The notes: a model not told the origin generated them from the letters alone. A DNA stretch of 28,043 bases from DASPXY01 sp038227745 (GCA_038227745.1 JBBRPS010000027.1:1-28043), one strand, 5' to 3'; counted from the stretch's first letter, positions 1 through 7,890 are shown. Made by a program: numbers and translations.

Positions 1-69
1 GCGCGCTCGCCCCCGCGTAGCGGGATCTGGCTCACCGCTCGCGGCTAAACGAAATGTGGGGGCTAACGG
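1..69. other. Short leader before the first DUF1501 gene
   Basis: This edge segment holds several stop codons and no recognisable coding end. A G-rich stretch just before the ATG at 70 could serve as a weak ribosome binding site. In planctomycetes a PSD1 (DUF1549/DUF1553) gene often lies directly upstream of DUF1501, so the preceding gene may lie outside the window; that is inference. Confidence 0.3.
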
Positions 70-1395
70 ATGTTCGATGTCATCTTCGGACGGCGGGCGC
101 CGCGTTGCGACGGCGTGTCGCGGCGTGACTTCCTGCGCGTCGGCGCCGTCGGGGCGATGGGCCTGACCCTGTCGAGGGCGCTCCGCGCCGAGGCCGATAG
201 TCCGAGTCGGCGTTCCCACGCCCGCGCCCGCTCGGTGATTCTGGTGTACCTCGGCGGCGGCCTGTCGCACCACGACAGTTTCGACCTCAAGCCAGAGGCG
301 CCGGAGGAGATCCGCGGCATCTACCGGCCGATCGACACGAACGTCTCCGGCCTGCGCATCGGCAATTTGCTACCGCACATGGCGCGGGTGATGGATAAGG
401 TGGCGCTGATCCGTTCGGGCGCCCACAACAACGACCACCACGAGACGGCGACGAACTGGGTGATGTCGGGCCGTTTCGGCTCGGCGTTCGGCGACTACCC
501 GGCGGTCGGCGCGGTGGTGTCGCACCAGCTCGGCTTCCGCGGCGCGCTGCCGCCGTACGTCTCGGTGCCGCGCAACCCGTCGTTCACCTGGGAGCTGGGC
601 AAGAGCGCCTACCTCGGCGGCCGCTACGAGTCGTTCCGCACCGGCGACCCCAGCGCCGCGGGCTTCCAGGTGCAGGACGTCGCGCCGGTGGAGCCGCTGA
701 CGCCGCGCAGCGCCGCCCGCCGCCAGTCGCTGCTGCAGGCGGTGGACGGCCTCGCGCGCCAGGTCCAGGGCAATGACCAGATCGCGACGTACGGCGAGTT
801 CCAGCGGCGGGCGGCGGCGCTGGTGCTGTCGAGCGAGGCCCGCAGCGCCTTCGCGATCGACCGGGAGAGCCCGGCCCTGCGCGACCGCTACGGCCGGACG
901 ACATTCGGCCAGAGCTGCCTGCTGGCGCGGCGGCTGGTGGAGCGCGGCGTGCGCTTCGTGACGGTGAACAACGGCGGCTGGGACCACCACGCGCGGATCT
1001 GGGACGGCCTGGGCCGGCGGCTGCCGGAGTTCGACCGCGGCTTCTCGGCGCTGCTGGAGGACATGGGCTCGCGCGGCCTGCTGGCGGAGACGCTGGTGGT
1101 GGTGATGGGCGAGTTCGGGCGGACGCCGCGCGTGAACCGTGAGGTGGGACGCGACCACTGGGGGCCGGCGGCGTCGCTGCTGTTCGCCGGCGCCGGGGTG
1201 CGCGGCGGCCAGGTGATCGGCGCGACGGACCGCCAGGGCGCCTACGTGACGCGCCGCCCGGTGGCGCCCGCGGACGTGGCCTACACGATTTACGAGGCGG
1301 TCGGCGTCGATCCGCACCGCTGGCTGATACACCCGGAGGGCCGGCCGATCGAGATCCTCGACCGCGGCGAGCCGGTCCGCGAACTGTTCTCGTAA
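70..1395 (+). CDS. DUF1501 family protein, Tat-exported
   Basis: This 441-residue protein belongs to the DUF1501 family, an alkaline-phosphatase/sulfatase-like fold that is very abundant in planctomycetes and usually encoded beside PSD1 proteins. An N-terminal twin-arginine signal is visible (SRRDFLRVGAVGAMGL, residues 17-32), so it is probably exported folded across the cytoplasmic membrane. Family landmarks are the GGGLSHHDSFDLKPEAP stretch near residue 62, a His-rich HNNDHHETATNWVMSG segment near residue 118, ARRLVERGVRFVTVNNGGWDHH in the middle, and GEFGRTPRVNREVGRDHWG near the C-terminus. No substrate is known for the family. It is followed after about 145 bases by a PPC-domain gene on the same strand, the usual cluster partner. 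The family call is firm; the biochemical role is not known. Confidence 0.9.
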   Translation: MFDVIFGRRAPRCDGVSRRDFLRVGAVGAMGLTLSRALRAEADSPSRRSHARARSVILVYLGGGLSHHDSFDLKPEAPEEIRGIYRPIDTNVSGLRIGNLLPHMARVMDKVALIRSGAHNNDHHETATNWVMSGRFGSAFGDYPAVGAVVSHQLGFRGALPPYVSVPRNPSFTWELGKSAYLGGRYESFRTGDPSAAGFQVQDVAPVEPLTPRSAARRQSLLQAVDGLARQVQGNDQIATYGEFQRRAAALVLSSEARSAFAIDRESPALRDRYGRTTFGQSCLLARRLVERGVRFVTVNNGGWDHHARIWDGLGRRLPEFDRGFSALLEDMGSRGLLAETLVVVMGEFGRTPRVNREVGRDHWGPAASLLFAGAGVRGGQVIGATDRQGAYVTRRPVAPADVAYTIYEAVGVDPHRWLIHPEGRPIEILDRGEPVRELFS

Positions 1396-1400
1396 GAGCG

Positions 1401-1505
1401 CCTCACAGGACGTGGGGCAAGTTGCCAACTTGCCGGGAACAATGGCAAGTTGCCAACTTGCCGGGACCAATGGCAAGTTGGCAACTTGCCCCACGTCCTG
1501 TGAGG
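1401..1505. repeat. Perfect 34-bp inverted repeat with a third core copy in the loop
   Basis: The arms at 1401-1434 and 1472-1505 are exact reverse complements. The 37-base loop holds a further copy of the core GGCAAGTTGCCAACTTGCC at 1444-1462, which also occurs at 1416-1434. The core is itself almost palindromic. The element lies between the DUF1501 and PPC genes. It could act as a strong hairpin in the transcript or be a REP-like mobile palindrome. No transposase is adjacent. Confidence 0.9.
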
Positions 1506-1539
1506 GGCTGTGGGCTTTGGCGCGGAGGACTACGGAGCC

Positions 1540-2325
1540 ATGAGGCCAAGGCGGTTTGTCACTCTCGTTTTCCTCTCCGCGCTCTCCGCCTTCTCTGCGG
1601 TGAGTTCTCTGCCGCATGCCCCGGCCCAGGACAAGAAGAAGCCCGAGAAGAAACAGCCGCCGCGGGTGACGATGGTCATTCCGCTCGGGGCGGCGCCGGG
1701 CAAGACGACGAAGCTGACGGTCCGCGGCCTGAAGCTCGACGGCGCCACGGGACTGCGATTCACCAACGCGAAGGTGACGGCGAAGGTCGTCGGCAAGGGC
1801 AAGGCGGCGGTGCCCGACAAGAACCCGGACCAGGTCGGCGACACGCAGGTGGTTGTGGAGATGACGCTCCCCGCGGGCCTGCCCGGCGAGCCGCTGTCGT
1901 TCGTCGTGCTGACGCCTGCAGGCGAGAGCGGCCCGCACAAGCTCCTCGTCGAGACCGCGCTGCCGGTGATCGCGGAGAAGGAGCCGAACGATGGCTTCAA
2001 GCAGGCGCAGCCGATCCGGGTTCCGCAGGTCGTGGACGGCATGATCAGCCGGCCGAAGGACGTGGACGTGTTCCGCTTCGATGGCCGTGCCGGGCAGCGG
2101 CTGGTGCTGGAGGTGCTGGCGGCGCGGCACGGGTCGGCGCTCGACTCGATCCTGACGCTGTACGACGCGGAGGGCCGCGAGGTGGCTGGCAACGACGACA
2201 TGCCGGGGAGCGTGGATTCGCGGCTGGAGGTGACGCTGCCGCGCGACGGGGTGTATTACGTCAGCCTGATCGACGCCCACGACCAGGGCGGCCCGGCGCA
2301 CGTCTATCGGCTGGTGGTCCGGTAA
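1540..2325 (+). CDS. Secreted protein with PPC domain
   Basis: The 261-residue product begins with a Sec-type signal (MRPRRFVTLVFLSALSAFSA) and a Lys-rich linker. An Ig/IPT-like beta domain follows (about residues 40-150, VTMVIPLGAAPGKTTKLTVRG), and then a bacterial pre-peptidase C-terminal domain (about 165-261) with the typical EKEPNDGFKQAQP, DVDVFRFDGRAGQRLVLEV and GVYYVSLIDAHDQGG motifs. PPC domains are non-catalytic beta sandwiches of secreted proteins. I chose the ATG at 1540 because it starts the signal peptide and has GGAGG at 1524-1528; a GTG at 1510 would add ten residues overlapping the tail of the palindrome region. Planctomycete genomes commonly place such genes after DUF1501, and the protein probably acts in the periplasm with it, although its role is unknown. 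Confidence 0.8.
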   Translation: MRPRRFVTLVFLSALSAFSAVSSLPHAPAQDKKKPEKKQPPRVTMVIPLGAAPGKTTKLTVRGLKLDGATGLRFTNAKVTAKVVGKGKAAVPDKNPDQVGDTQVVVEMTLPAGLPGEPLSFVVLTPAGESGPHKLLVETALPVIAEKEPNDGFKQAQPIRVPQVVDGMISRPKDVDVFRFDGRAGQRLVLEVLAARHGSALDSILTLYDAEGREVAGNDDMPGSVDSRLEVTLPRDGVYYVSLIDAHDQGGPAHVYRLVVR

Positions 2326-2338
2326 CTGCGGTTAGTAG

Positions 2339-2391
2339 CCGACTCGCGGAGCGAGTCGGGGTGCTGGTCCCCGACTCGCGGAGCGAGTCGG
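2339..2391. repeat. Two copies of a palindromic repeat
   Basis: Two copies of the palindrome CGACTCGCGGAGCGAGTCG, each with flanking matches, lie at 2339-2359 and 2371-2391. They sit between the convergent PPC gene and the probable selenoprotein gene. The same core occurs at 7630-7650 and 7732-7752, so it is a dispersed repeat. Each copy can form a hairpin that could end transcription from either side, although no T-run follows. Confidence 0.85.
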
Positions 2392-2402
2392 CCACGAACC
2401 GA

Positions 2403-3578
2403 CTACTTCGGCACGACCTGCCGCAAGGCCATGCCGAAGCGGATCCGGCCGTACGTGGCGTCCGTCGTGATTAGCTGCGTGTTCAGGATGCGCCCGGTGG
2501 CGACGTCCACGTCGAGGAACCCGAGCAGCGTCGCCTCGACGAAGTTGTCGTCGTCGCGGTGATAGAACGTGTGCTTCATCCGCAAGCCGCCGTCGATTCG
2601 AGCCCGGGCAATCCCGTCCTTGACGGACACCACCGTGGCCTTCAGTTCCTGCCGGTCGATGCGGTTCTTCGAGACGTTGTTGTTCTCGGTGGACGGGTAG
2701 AAGTGCCGCAGTACCTTCGCCGCCACCTGCCGGTCCAGTTCCCAGCTCCTGCCGATGGTCAACGGGCCTTTCGGCACCAGGCGAGACCACTCCTCCTTGC
2801 CGAGCACGATCCAGTCCTCGACGGGATAAGCCCCCCAATTCCCGGACCGGGTCGTGCCGAGCACCGTCTTCGTCGGCACATCCTGCCCTTGCTGGCGCAC
2901 CACGTTGCGACCGACCAGGTGCAGCACCAGCGAATCGGCAGCTGCCTTCGGGGCCGCGGCCTGGGAGGACGGCGGCACGACCGTCTTCCCTGCCGGCACC
3001 TTCAGACGGTCGATGGTGCGTTCGAGGAGCGCCGTCAGTTCCTCGACCTTGCTGGCGACCGCGACGTGCTGCGAGCCGACGGGATGCCCTTCGGGATCGA
3101 GGAGGTAGACGTGGACCGTGCCGGCGGACATCTTCGCCTCGAGCGTCTCCCTGCGGATCCGCTGGACCTCCTTCTTGACCGCCGGCGAGGCGTCGGCGTT
3201 CTTGAAGACGTCTTCGTTGGAGAGGTAGACGGGCACGAAGTGGGCGTTGATGAGGTCAATGACTTTGGGGCTGGAGAGCGAACTCGCTCGGATCGCCTGG
3301 GCACCGCCTCAGCAGCGGCCGACCGCCATGTGACCGTCGTGCGTGAAGAGGAAGATCGGGCGGTTGTGTTCCTTCGCCAGCCGGCGAGCTTCGAGAATGT
3401 CCTTCACCCAGCCGATCTCGTCGAAGCGACGCTCGCCGGGGGCAGGCTGCCACAGCTGGATGCGTTTGCCGACGAGGGGGGCGGGATCCTCGGGAAGGCG
3501 TTTCTCCTGGGTGCCGGCGAAACCGGCGAACGCGGCAGTCCCCAAAAAAGCCAGAACGGCGCCCGGTCTGATGTTCAT
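2403..3578 (-). CDS. Probable selenoprotein: secreted thioredoxin-fold protein, Cys89-Sec90
   Basis: I read one 391-residue protein from the ATG at 3578, which has GGAG five bases upstream. It begins with a signal peptide (MNIRPGAVLAFLGTAAFAGFAG). A thioredoxin-like segment follows: RPIFLFTHDGHMAVGRC, an in-frame UGA (3311-3309), then GGAQAIRASSLSSPKVIDL and NAHFVPVYLSNED. The last part matches the helix and strand that follow the active site in thioredoxin_7-type proteins (SDPxV...LLNxxFVPVxVD). UGA sits at codon 90, directly after Cys89, where the redox motif is expected. No other stop interrupts the frame, and the first start after the UGA (GTG 3236) lies inside the conserved FVPVYL strand without a Shine-Dalgarno. 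The C-terminal half (residues about 200-391) is an unrecognised beta-rich domain. Insertion of selenocysteine is inferred; a nonsense mutation or read error is the alternative. Confidence 0.65.
3276..3311 (-). promoter_or_regulatory. UGA codon followed by bacterial-SECIS-like hairpin
   Basis: On the transcript, the UGA (3311-3309) is followed by 19 bases and then a hairpin with stem GAGCG/CGCUC and loop AGUU (stem 3289-3285 and 3280-3276). The loop begins 24 bases after the UGA and has G as its second base. Published bacterial SECIS models ask for a loop about 16-37 bases downstream and a G within its first two bases, so the geometry fits. The stem is only five base pairs, so this supports the idea without proving it. 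Confidence 0.45.
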
Positions 3579-3638
3579 CGCGTCTCCGAACGATGGCGGG
3601 TTGGAATGGGTTGGCTCGCAGTTGCTGAAACAGGGGGT

Positions 3639-3666
3639 ATTCTACAGGCTCAGGTCCTGGTCGCAA
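3639..3666 (-). promoter_or_regulatory. Candidate sigma70 promoter of the selenoprotein gene
   Basis: On the minus strand TTGCGA (3666-3661), a 16-base spacer and TAGAAT (3644-3639) lie about 60 bases upstream of the ATG at 3578. The spacing is good for a housekeeping promoter. This is a match by eye only. Confidence 0.4.
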
Positions 3667-3780
3667 GCCGCGGACCTGGCGAATCGACCTGGGACGGGGC
3701 GGCGCCTCCGCGCCGCCGGCCGGACCGTTACACCCCGCCCGCCCGCCAGGCCCGCGCCCCGAAGCCGCCTGGACAGCCCG

Positions 3781-3866
3781 CGCAAAAACGTTTAGACTAA
3801 GAATAGTAGAATTAAAGAACAGGATTTCAGATACATTCCCGCTTCCATTTCTTCTGGGAGGTCTGT
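3781..3866 (+). promoter_or_regulatory. AT-rich leader and ribosome binding site of the DEAD-box gene
   Basis: Bases 3783-3840 are strikingly AT-rich against the GC-rich surroundings and include TAGAAT at 3807-3812, so the promoter is probably here, although I see no well-spaced -35 box. GGGAGG at 3856-3861 lies five bases before the TTG start at 3867 and decides that start. Confidence 0.4.
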
Positions 3867-5120
3867 TTGACGACTGCAACGCTCGTGGAGCCACGGCAAG
3901 GTTTCCACACCCTCGCACTCTCTCCCGCGGTCCTCGACGCCCTCGAGCGCGTCGGCTATATCGAACCTACCCCGATCCAGGCTGCCCTGATCCCCGAAGC
4001 CCTCACCGGGCGGGACGTCATCGGCCAGGCGCAAACGGGCACCGGCAAGACGGCCGCCTTCCTCCTGCCCTTCCTCAACCGCTGGCGCGACGACGGCCAG
4101 CCCGGCCCGGAGATGCTGGTCCTGGGCCCCACGCGCGAGCTGGTAATGCAGGTCGGCGAGGAGGCCAACCGGCTGTCCCCGAGCCCGCGCTGCCGCACCG
4201 TCGCCATCTACGGCGGCCAGCGCTTCCGCGAACAGCTCTCGTCCATGCAGAAGGGCCTCACGATCGCCGTCGGCACGCCGGGCCGCGTCCTCGACCACCT
4301 GGCGCGCGGCACCCTGAACTTCGACGGCGTCCGCTACCTCGTCCTCGACGAGGCCGACCGCATGCTCGACATCGGCTTCCGTCCGGACATCGAGCGGATC
4401 TTGCGCCACTGCCCGAAGGACCGGCAGACGCTGCTGCTCTCCGCCACGCTGCCGCCGCCGGTGCTGCGGCTGGCCCAGCGCTACATGCGCGACCCTCTCA
4501 ACATCAACCTCTCGCCGGAGCGGGTCACCGTCGAGAACATTCGCCAGCTGTACATCACCGTCGATCCCGAGAAGAAGTTCGACCTGCTTCTCAAGGTGAT
4601 GGCGCGCGAGAAGGCGCGCCAGTGCATCATCTTCTGTGAGCGCAAGCGGTCGGCGCACGACCTGTTCCTGGAGCTGCGCCACCACTGCAAGAAGGTCGCG
4701 GTGATGCACGGGGATCTGCCGCAGCCGCTGCGCGAGCGCATCATGAAGCGCTTCCGAGAAGGGGTGATCACGTACCTCGTCGCGACGGACGTGGTCGGCC
4801 GCGGCATCGACGTGATTGGCATCTCGCACATCATCAACTACGACCTGCCGCACGACATCGAGAACTACGTCCACCGCATCGGCCGCACCGGCCGCATGGG
4901 CAAGGACGGCGTCGCCATCGCCTTCGTCACGCCCGAGCAGGGCAAAGAACTGACGGCGATCGAGAGCTTCATCAACGAGGAAGTCACCGAGGATCGGATC
5001 GCGGGCTTCCAGGCCTGCACGCCGCGCCCCGAGCCGGACCCCGACGAGCCGCCGCCCCCGCCCAGGCCGGTCGTGCCGATCTTCGGCCGCCGCACCAAGC
5101 GCTACAGCAACCGCCTGTAA
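3867..5120 (+). CDS. DEAD-box ATP-dependent RNA helicase
   Basis: This 417-residue protein carries the complete set of DEAD-box motifs: Q motif (GYIEPTPIQ, residues 30-38), motif I AQTGTGKT (55-62), PTRELVMQV, TPGRVLDHL, DEAD (161-164), SAT (192-194), IIFCERKRSAHDL, ATDVVGRGID and HRIGRTGR (336-343). It would unwind short RNA duplexes in the cytoplasm using ATP, with likely roles in ribosome assembly or RNA decay as for RhlE/CsdA-type enzymes. The C-terminal tail is short, Pro-rich and ends in basic residues (FGRRTKRYSNRL), without the long RNA-binding extension of DeaD. It starts with TTG behind a strong Shine-Dalgarno. The gene stands alone, with an AT-rich leader upstream and a terminator downstream. 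The exact subfamily is uncertain. Confidence 0.95.
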   Translation: MTTATLVEPRQGFHTLALSPAVLDALERVGYIEPTPIQAALIPEALTGRDVIGQAQTGTGKTAAFLLPFLNRWRDDGQPGPEMLVLGPTRELVMQVGEEANRLSPSPRCRTVAIYGGQRFREQLSSMQKGLTIAVGTPGRVLDHLARGTLNFDGVRYLVLDEADRMLDIGFRPDIERILRHCPKDRQTLLLSATLPPPVLRLAQRYMRDPLNINLSPERVTVENIRQLYITVDPEKKFDLLLKVMAREKARQCIIFCERKRSAHDLFLELRHHCKKVAVMHGDLPQPLRERIMKRFREGVITYLVATDVVGRGIDVIGISHIINYDLPHDIENYVHRIGRTGRMGKDGVAIAFVTPEQGKELTAIESFINEEVTEDRIAGFQACTPRPEPDPDEPPPPPRPVVPIFGRRTKRYSNRL

Positions 5121-5145
5121 GCGAACGAGGCGAAGCGCGTGAAGG

Positions 5146-5180
5146 AAGCCCACGGCACAAAGGTCGTGGGCTTGTTTTTT
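5146..5180 (+). terminator. Rho-independent terminator after the DEAD-box gene
   Basis: The arms AAGCCCACG (5146-5154) and CGTGGGCTT (5165-5173) pair perfectly around a ten-base loop and are followed by GTTTTTT. It lies 25 bases after the helicase stop. The outer AAGCCCAC stem recurs in the hairpins at 13599 and 14948. Confidence 0.85.
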
Positions 5181-5279
5181 GCGCTCGGCCGACAGCGTCC
5201 TTCGCCTTCCCTTTTGGTACCATACCCTTAGATCTACAAGGGGCCACCGCATCCACGATCCGTCCCGAGAACCCTGCCG

Positions 5280-7121
5280 ATGGAACTCGTCCAGAAGCTG
5301 TCGCTGCTGACCGCCCGGCAACTCTTTGCCGACATCGCCGCCGCACGCGGGGAGGGCGCCCGGGTGCAGCTTGCCGATCTGCTGGACCGGCACGCCGACG
5401 GCGCGCTGCTGGCGGCCGCCCTGGCGCGGGCCCAGGCGCGGTCCTGGAAGGCCGTGGAGATCGTGCTGGCGGGCGAGTCGTTTTGGGACGGCTGCATGGT
5501 CTTCCTGTCCCCCGAGGACTCCAGGGCCCTCCGGGCAAGGGTCGAATCGCTGCGCGAACAGACGCTCTTGCCGGGAAGCACGGAGGCCGCCGTCGAGCGG
5601 CGCCGCCAGTGTCTGCACGAGCTGCGCAAGGCGCACCAGGCAGGCCTGCAGGTGGAGGGCACGTTCAACCTCCGGGCGCTGGCCCAATCCCTGAGGGCGA
5701 CGGGCGACGAGGCGGAGGCGCCGGGCAAGCGCCTCGCGGGCGAGCTGCGCCGGGCCGACTACCCGGCGCTGGCCGACCTGCTCGAGCCGCGCCGTGCCGG
5801 CGATGTCCCCCTCGTCGTGGCCGCCCTGCAACACTTCCTGCGCCGCGAGCTCGACAATGCCCCGGACCTGCGGCAGGCCCTCGGGCTCGACACGGCCCGA
5901 CCGCTGCCCGAGTCGCAGGAGGCTGCCCTGGGGATGATCGGCGACGTGATGGCGGTACACGGCCGCGGGCTGCAGGAATGGCTGTCCGACGAGGAGGCCG
6001 ACACGCCGCCGCCGAAGCCCCCGGCGCCGGCGCCGGCCGCGAGTACCGACGAGGCCGCCCCCGCAGAGGAGGGCCGCGGTTCCACGAAACGTCCCGGCCT
6101 GTGGGCGTGGGCCGGCACCCTGGCGGTCCTCGTCATACCGATCCTGCTGATGCTCTGGGTGGTCCGCGGCTACACGGTCACCGAGGAGCAGCGCTTCGTC
6201 GGCGATGGCGGTCCGGTCCGCAGCGTCGCCTTCCTGCCGCCGGACGGCCGACAGATCGTCTCCGCCGGCGACGACGGCACGCTCCGCCTGTGGGACGCCC
6301 AGACGGGCCAGGAGGTGCGCAAGTTCAAGGGGCACGTCTCCAAGGTCACGGGACTGGCGGTTTCTGCCGACGGCCGTCGCCTGCTCTCCAGCGACAAGGA
6401 CACGGCGCGCCTGTGGGACGTCGAGAGCGGCAAGGAGGTCAACGGCCTGGCCCTGCCCGCGGACGCGAACCCCGAGGACAGTTTGATCGCGCTCGGGTTC
6501 GCGGAGGGACGTTCGCTGGCGCTCTTCCGAACCAAGAGCGGCAAGCTTTTCCAGATCTGGGACGTGAAGGACAAGAAGGGGCTGGGGACCTTCCCCGGCG
6601 AGGAGGCCGTCCTCCACTGTCTCACCCTGTCGCCCGACGCCCGTCATGCCCTGTGCGGGGAGAACGATTTTGCATCCCTGTGGGACCTGAAAAAGGGCAA
6701 ACGCACGCTGCGGCTGGAGGGGCACACGGGGCCGGTGACGGCCGTCGCCTTCTCCGCGGACGGCAGCCGGGCGGTGACGGGCGGCGTCGATGAGACGGTC
6801 CGCGTGTGGGACCTCGGGACGGGCAAGCAGCTTGAGGCGTTCAGCAAGACGGCCAGCCCCGTGGTGGCGGTGGCGCTGGACCGCGCGGGCAAGCGGGTGC
6901 TCTCGGGCGCCAGCGGCCGCAAGGGTTCTCCCTTCAACCCGAAGAACCGAATCGAGGACCGCCGGCCGCTGCGCCTGTGGGACATGGCGACCGGCCGCGA
7001 GCGGACATCGCTGTTCACGGGGCCGGAGGGGGCGGTCTGGTCGGTCGCGTTCGCGCCCGACGGCAGCCGGGCGCTATCCGGCGGGGAGGACGGGGTCGTC
7101 CGCCTCTGGGTAGTGCCATAG
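5280..7121 (+). CDS. Membrane-anchored WD40 repeat protein
   Basis: This 613-residue protein has an alpha-helical N-terminal region (residues 1-238), a Pro/Ala/Glu-rich linker (240-270), one transmembrane helix (273-295, GLWAWAGTLAVLVIPILLML) and a C-terminal beta propeller. About seven WD40 blades can be counted between 305 and 613, for example VRSVAFLPPDGRQIVSAGDDGTLRLWD and VTAVAFSADGSRAVTGGVDETVRVWD in part, which makes one seven-bladed propeller. The blades would lie on the opposite side of the membrane from the N-terminal region, probably outside the cytoplasm. WD40 propellers are protein-interaction platforms; the partner is not known. The N-terminal region resembles no family I can name. 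The DUF488 gene follows after 21 bases and is probably co-transcribed. Confidence 0.85.
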   Translation: MELVQKLSLLTARQLFADIAAARGEGARVQLADLLDRHADGALLAAALARAQARSWKAVEIVLAGESFWDGCMVFLSPEDSRALRARVESLREQTLLPGSTEAAVERRRQCLHELRKAHQAGLQVEGTFNLRALAQSLRATGDEAEAPGKRLAGELRRADYPALADLLEPRRAGDVPLVVAALQHFLRRELDNAPDLRQALGLDTARPLPESQEAALGMIGDVMAVHGRGLQEWLSDEEADTPPPKPPAPAPAASTDEAAPAEEGRGSTKRPGLWAWAGTLAVLVIPILLMLWVVRGYTVTEEQRFVGDGGPVRSVAFLPPDGRQIVSAGDDGTLRLWDAQTGQEVRKFKGHVSKVTGLAVSADGRRLLSSDKDTARLWDVESGKEVNGLALPADANPEDSLIALGFAEGRSLALFRTKSGKLFQIWDVKDKKGLGTFPGEEAVLHCLTLSPDARHALCGENDFASLWDLKKGKRTLRLEGHTGPVTAVAFSADGSRAVTGGVDETVRVWDLGTGKQLEAFSKTASPVVAVALDRAGKRVLSGASGRKGSPFNPKNRIEDRRPLRLWDMATGRERTSLFTGPEGAVWSVAFAPDGSRALSGGEDGVVRLWVVP

Positions 7122-7142
7122 TAATGCCGCGAGGGACTTCCC

Positions 7143-7568
7143 ATGCCTCTGAAGACGAAACGCTGGAACGACCCGAAGGAGGCGGACGACGGGTGGCGCG
7201 TGCTGACCTGTCGCTACCGCCCGCGCGCCCTGGCGAAGAAGGATGAGACCTGGGACACCTGGTATGCCGATCTCGGCCCGAGCAAGGAACTCCACGCCGA
7301 CTTCTACGGCAAGAAAGGGCAGCCGATCGACTGGGAGGAGTTCCGCCGCCGTTACCTGGAGGAGATCAAGCAGCAGGAGGAGTCGATCGCCTTCCTTGCC
7401 GAGTTGCTGGCGGAGGGAAAACCGATCACGCTCCTCTGCTCCACGGCCTGCACCGACGAGAGCCGTTGCCACCGCTCCTTGCTGCGGCAGGTGATCGAGG
7501 AGCGGGTGGCCGCCCTCCAGACGGGCTGCGCTTCCCCGGCCGCTCCCACGCCCGACGGTAGAGGGTAA
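7143..7568 (+). CDS. DUF488 family protein
   Basis: This 141-residue protein matches the DUF488 family. The evidence is the middle motif LGPSKELHADFY (residues 44-55), WEEFRRRYLEEI (64-75) and the C-terminal ITLLCSTACTDESRCHRSLL (95-114). That last motif corresponds to the family signature LLC...CHR, with conserved Cys99 and Cys109-His110. DUF488 proteins are small and cytoplasmic; their biochemical role is unproven. The start has GAGGG at about 7131-7135 upstream. The gene follows the WD40 gene by 21 bases on the same strand, so it is probably expressed from the same transcript. The last 15 residues are low-complexity and less certain to be conserved. Confidence 0.8.
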   Translation: MPLKTKRWNDPKEADDGWRVLTCRYRPRALAKKDETWDTWYADLGPSKELHADFYGKKGQPIDWEEFRRRYLEEIKQQEESIAFLAELLAEGKPITLLCSTACTDESRCHRSLLRQVIEERVAALQTGCASPAAPTPDGRG

Positions 7569-7890
7569 CGGCACGGAGCGGGCTTGTCGTTTCGCGCTTT
7601 CCTTCATGGTGAAGCTGTGCGGATCGTGGCCGACTCGCTCCGCGAGTCGGTCTGGTGTGTGTGTGTCGGGGCGCAATGCAATCCATTTTCGTGGCCGACG
7701 CGCTCCGCGCATCGGTCGGCAACTCCGCCCCCCGACTCGCGGAGCGAGTCGGCCACGATCCGCTACACCCAAAGGCAACTTGCTCTAGCCAGATCCGGCA
7801 TGAGGAGAGCCAGGCCGGCAGTTCGTGCCCACGGCCCGAGTGCTCGCCGCCGCCAAGTCAACTTGCGGCCTTTACCGCATCGCGACTAAA
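7569..7890. other. Non-coding region rich in dispersed palindromes
   Basis: No gene is visible here. It contains a fragment GGGCTTGTCGTTTCGCGCT at about 7580-7598 (one mismatch to a repeat at 25338), a perfect 32-bp inverted repeat (7619-7650 with 7732-7763), a diverged palindrome at 7693-7720, a short GT run at 7655-7667 and the probable dxr promoter at its right end. Confidence 0.8.
7619..7763. repeat. Perfect 32-bp inverted repeat
   Basis: The arms 7619-7650 and 7732-7763 are exact reverse complements, separated by 81 bases. Each arm contains the palindrome CGACTCGCKSMGCGAGTCG and a flank GGCCACGATCCGC. Inside the loop a diverged copy GCCGACGCGCTCCGCGCATC occurs at about 7694-7713. It is the same repeat family as 2339-2391. 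Confidence 0.85.

Noticed and set aside
1401..1505. Insertion sequence or MITE with target duplication
   Set aside because: I found no flanking direct repeat and no transposase, so only an inverted repeat is claimed.
2403..3236. A separate gene beginning at GTG 3236
   Set aside because: There is no Shine-Dalgarno, and the codon lies within the conserved FVPVYL strand of a thioredoxin-like domain that continues upstream through the UGA.
3309..3311. Plain nonsense mutation making the thioredoxin-like gene a pseudogene
   Set aside because: It cannot be excluded, but it is disfavoured: UGA falls exactly at the redox position next to Cys, both sides are otherwise intact over 391 codons, promoter and ribosome sites look intact, and a SECIS-like hairpin follows.
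3792..6725. A long open frame on the minus strand opposite the DEAD-box and WD40 genes
   Set aside because: It is antisense to two genes with clear motifs and reads as low-complexity Arg/Gln/Val-rich sequence with no domain, as expected for shadow frames in GC-rich DNA.
7600..7770. Short CRISPR-like array
   Set aside because: The repeats are palindromes in opposite orientations with unequal spacing, and no cas gene is present.
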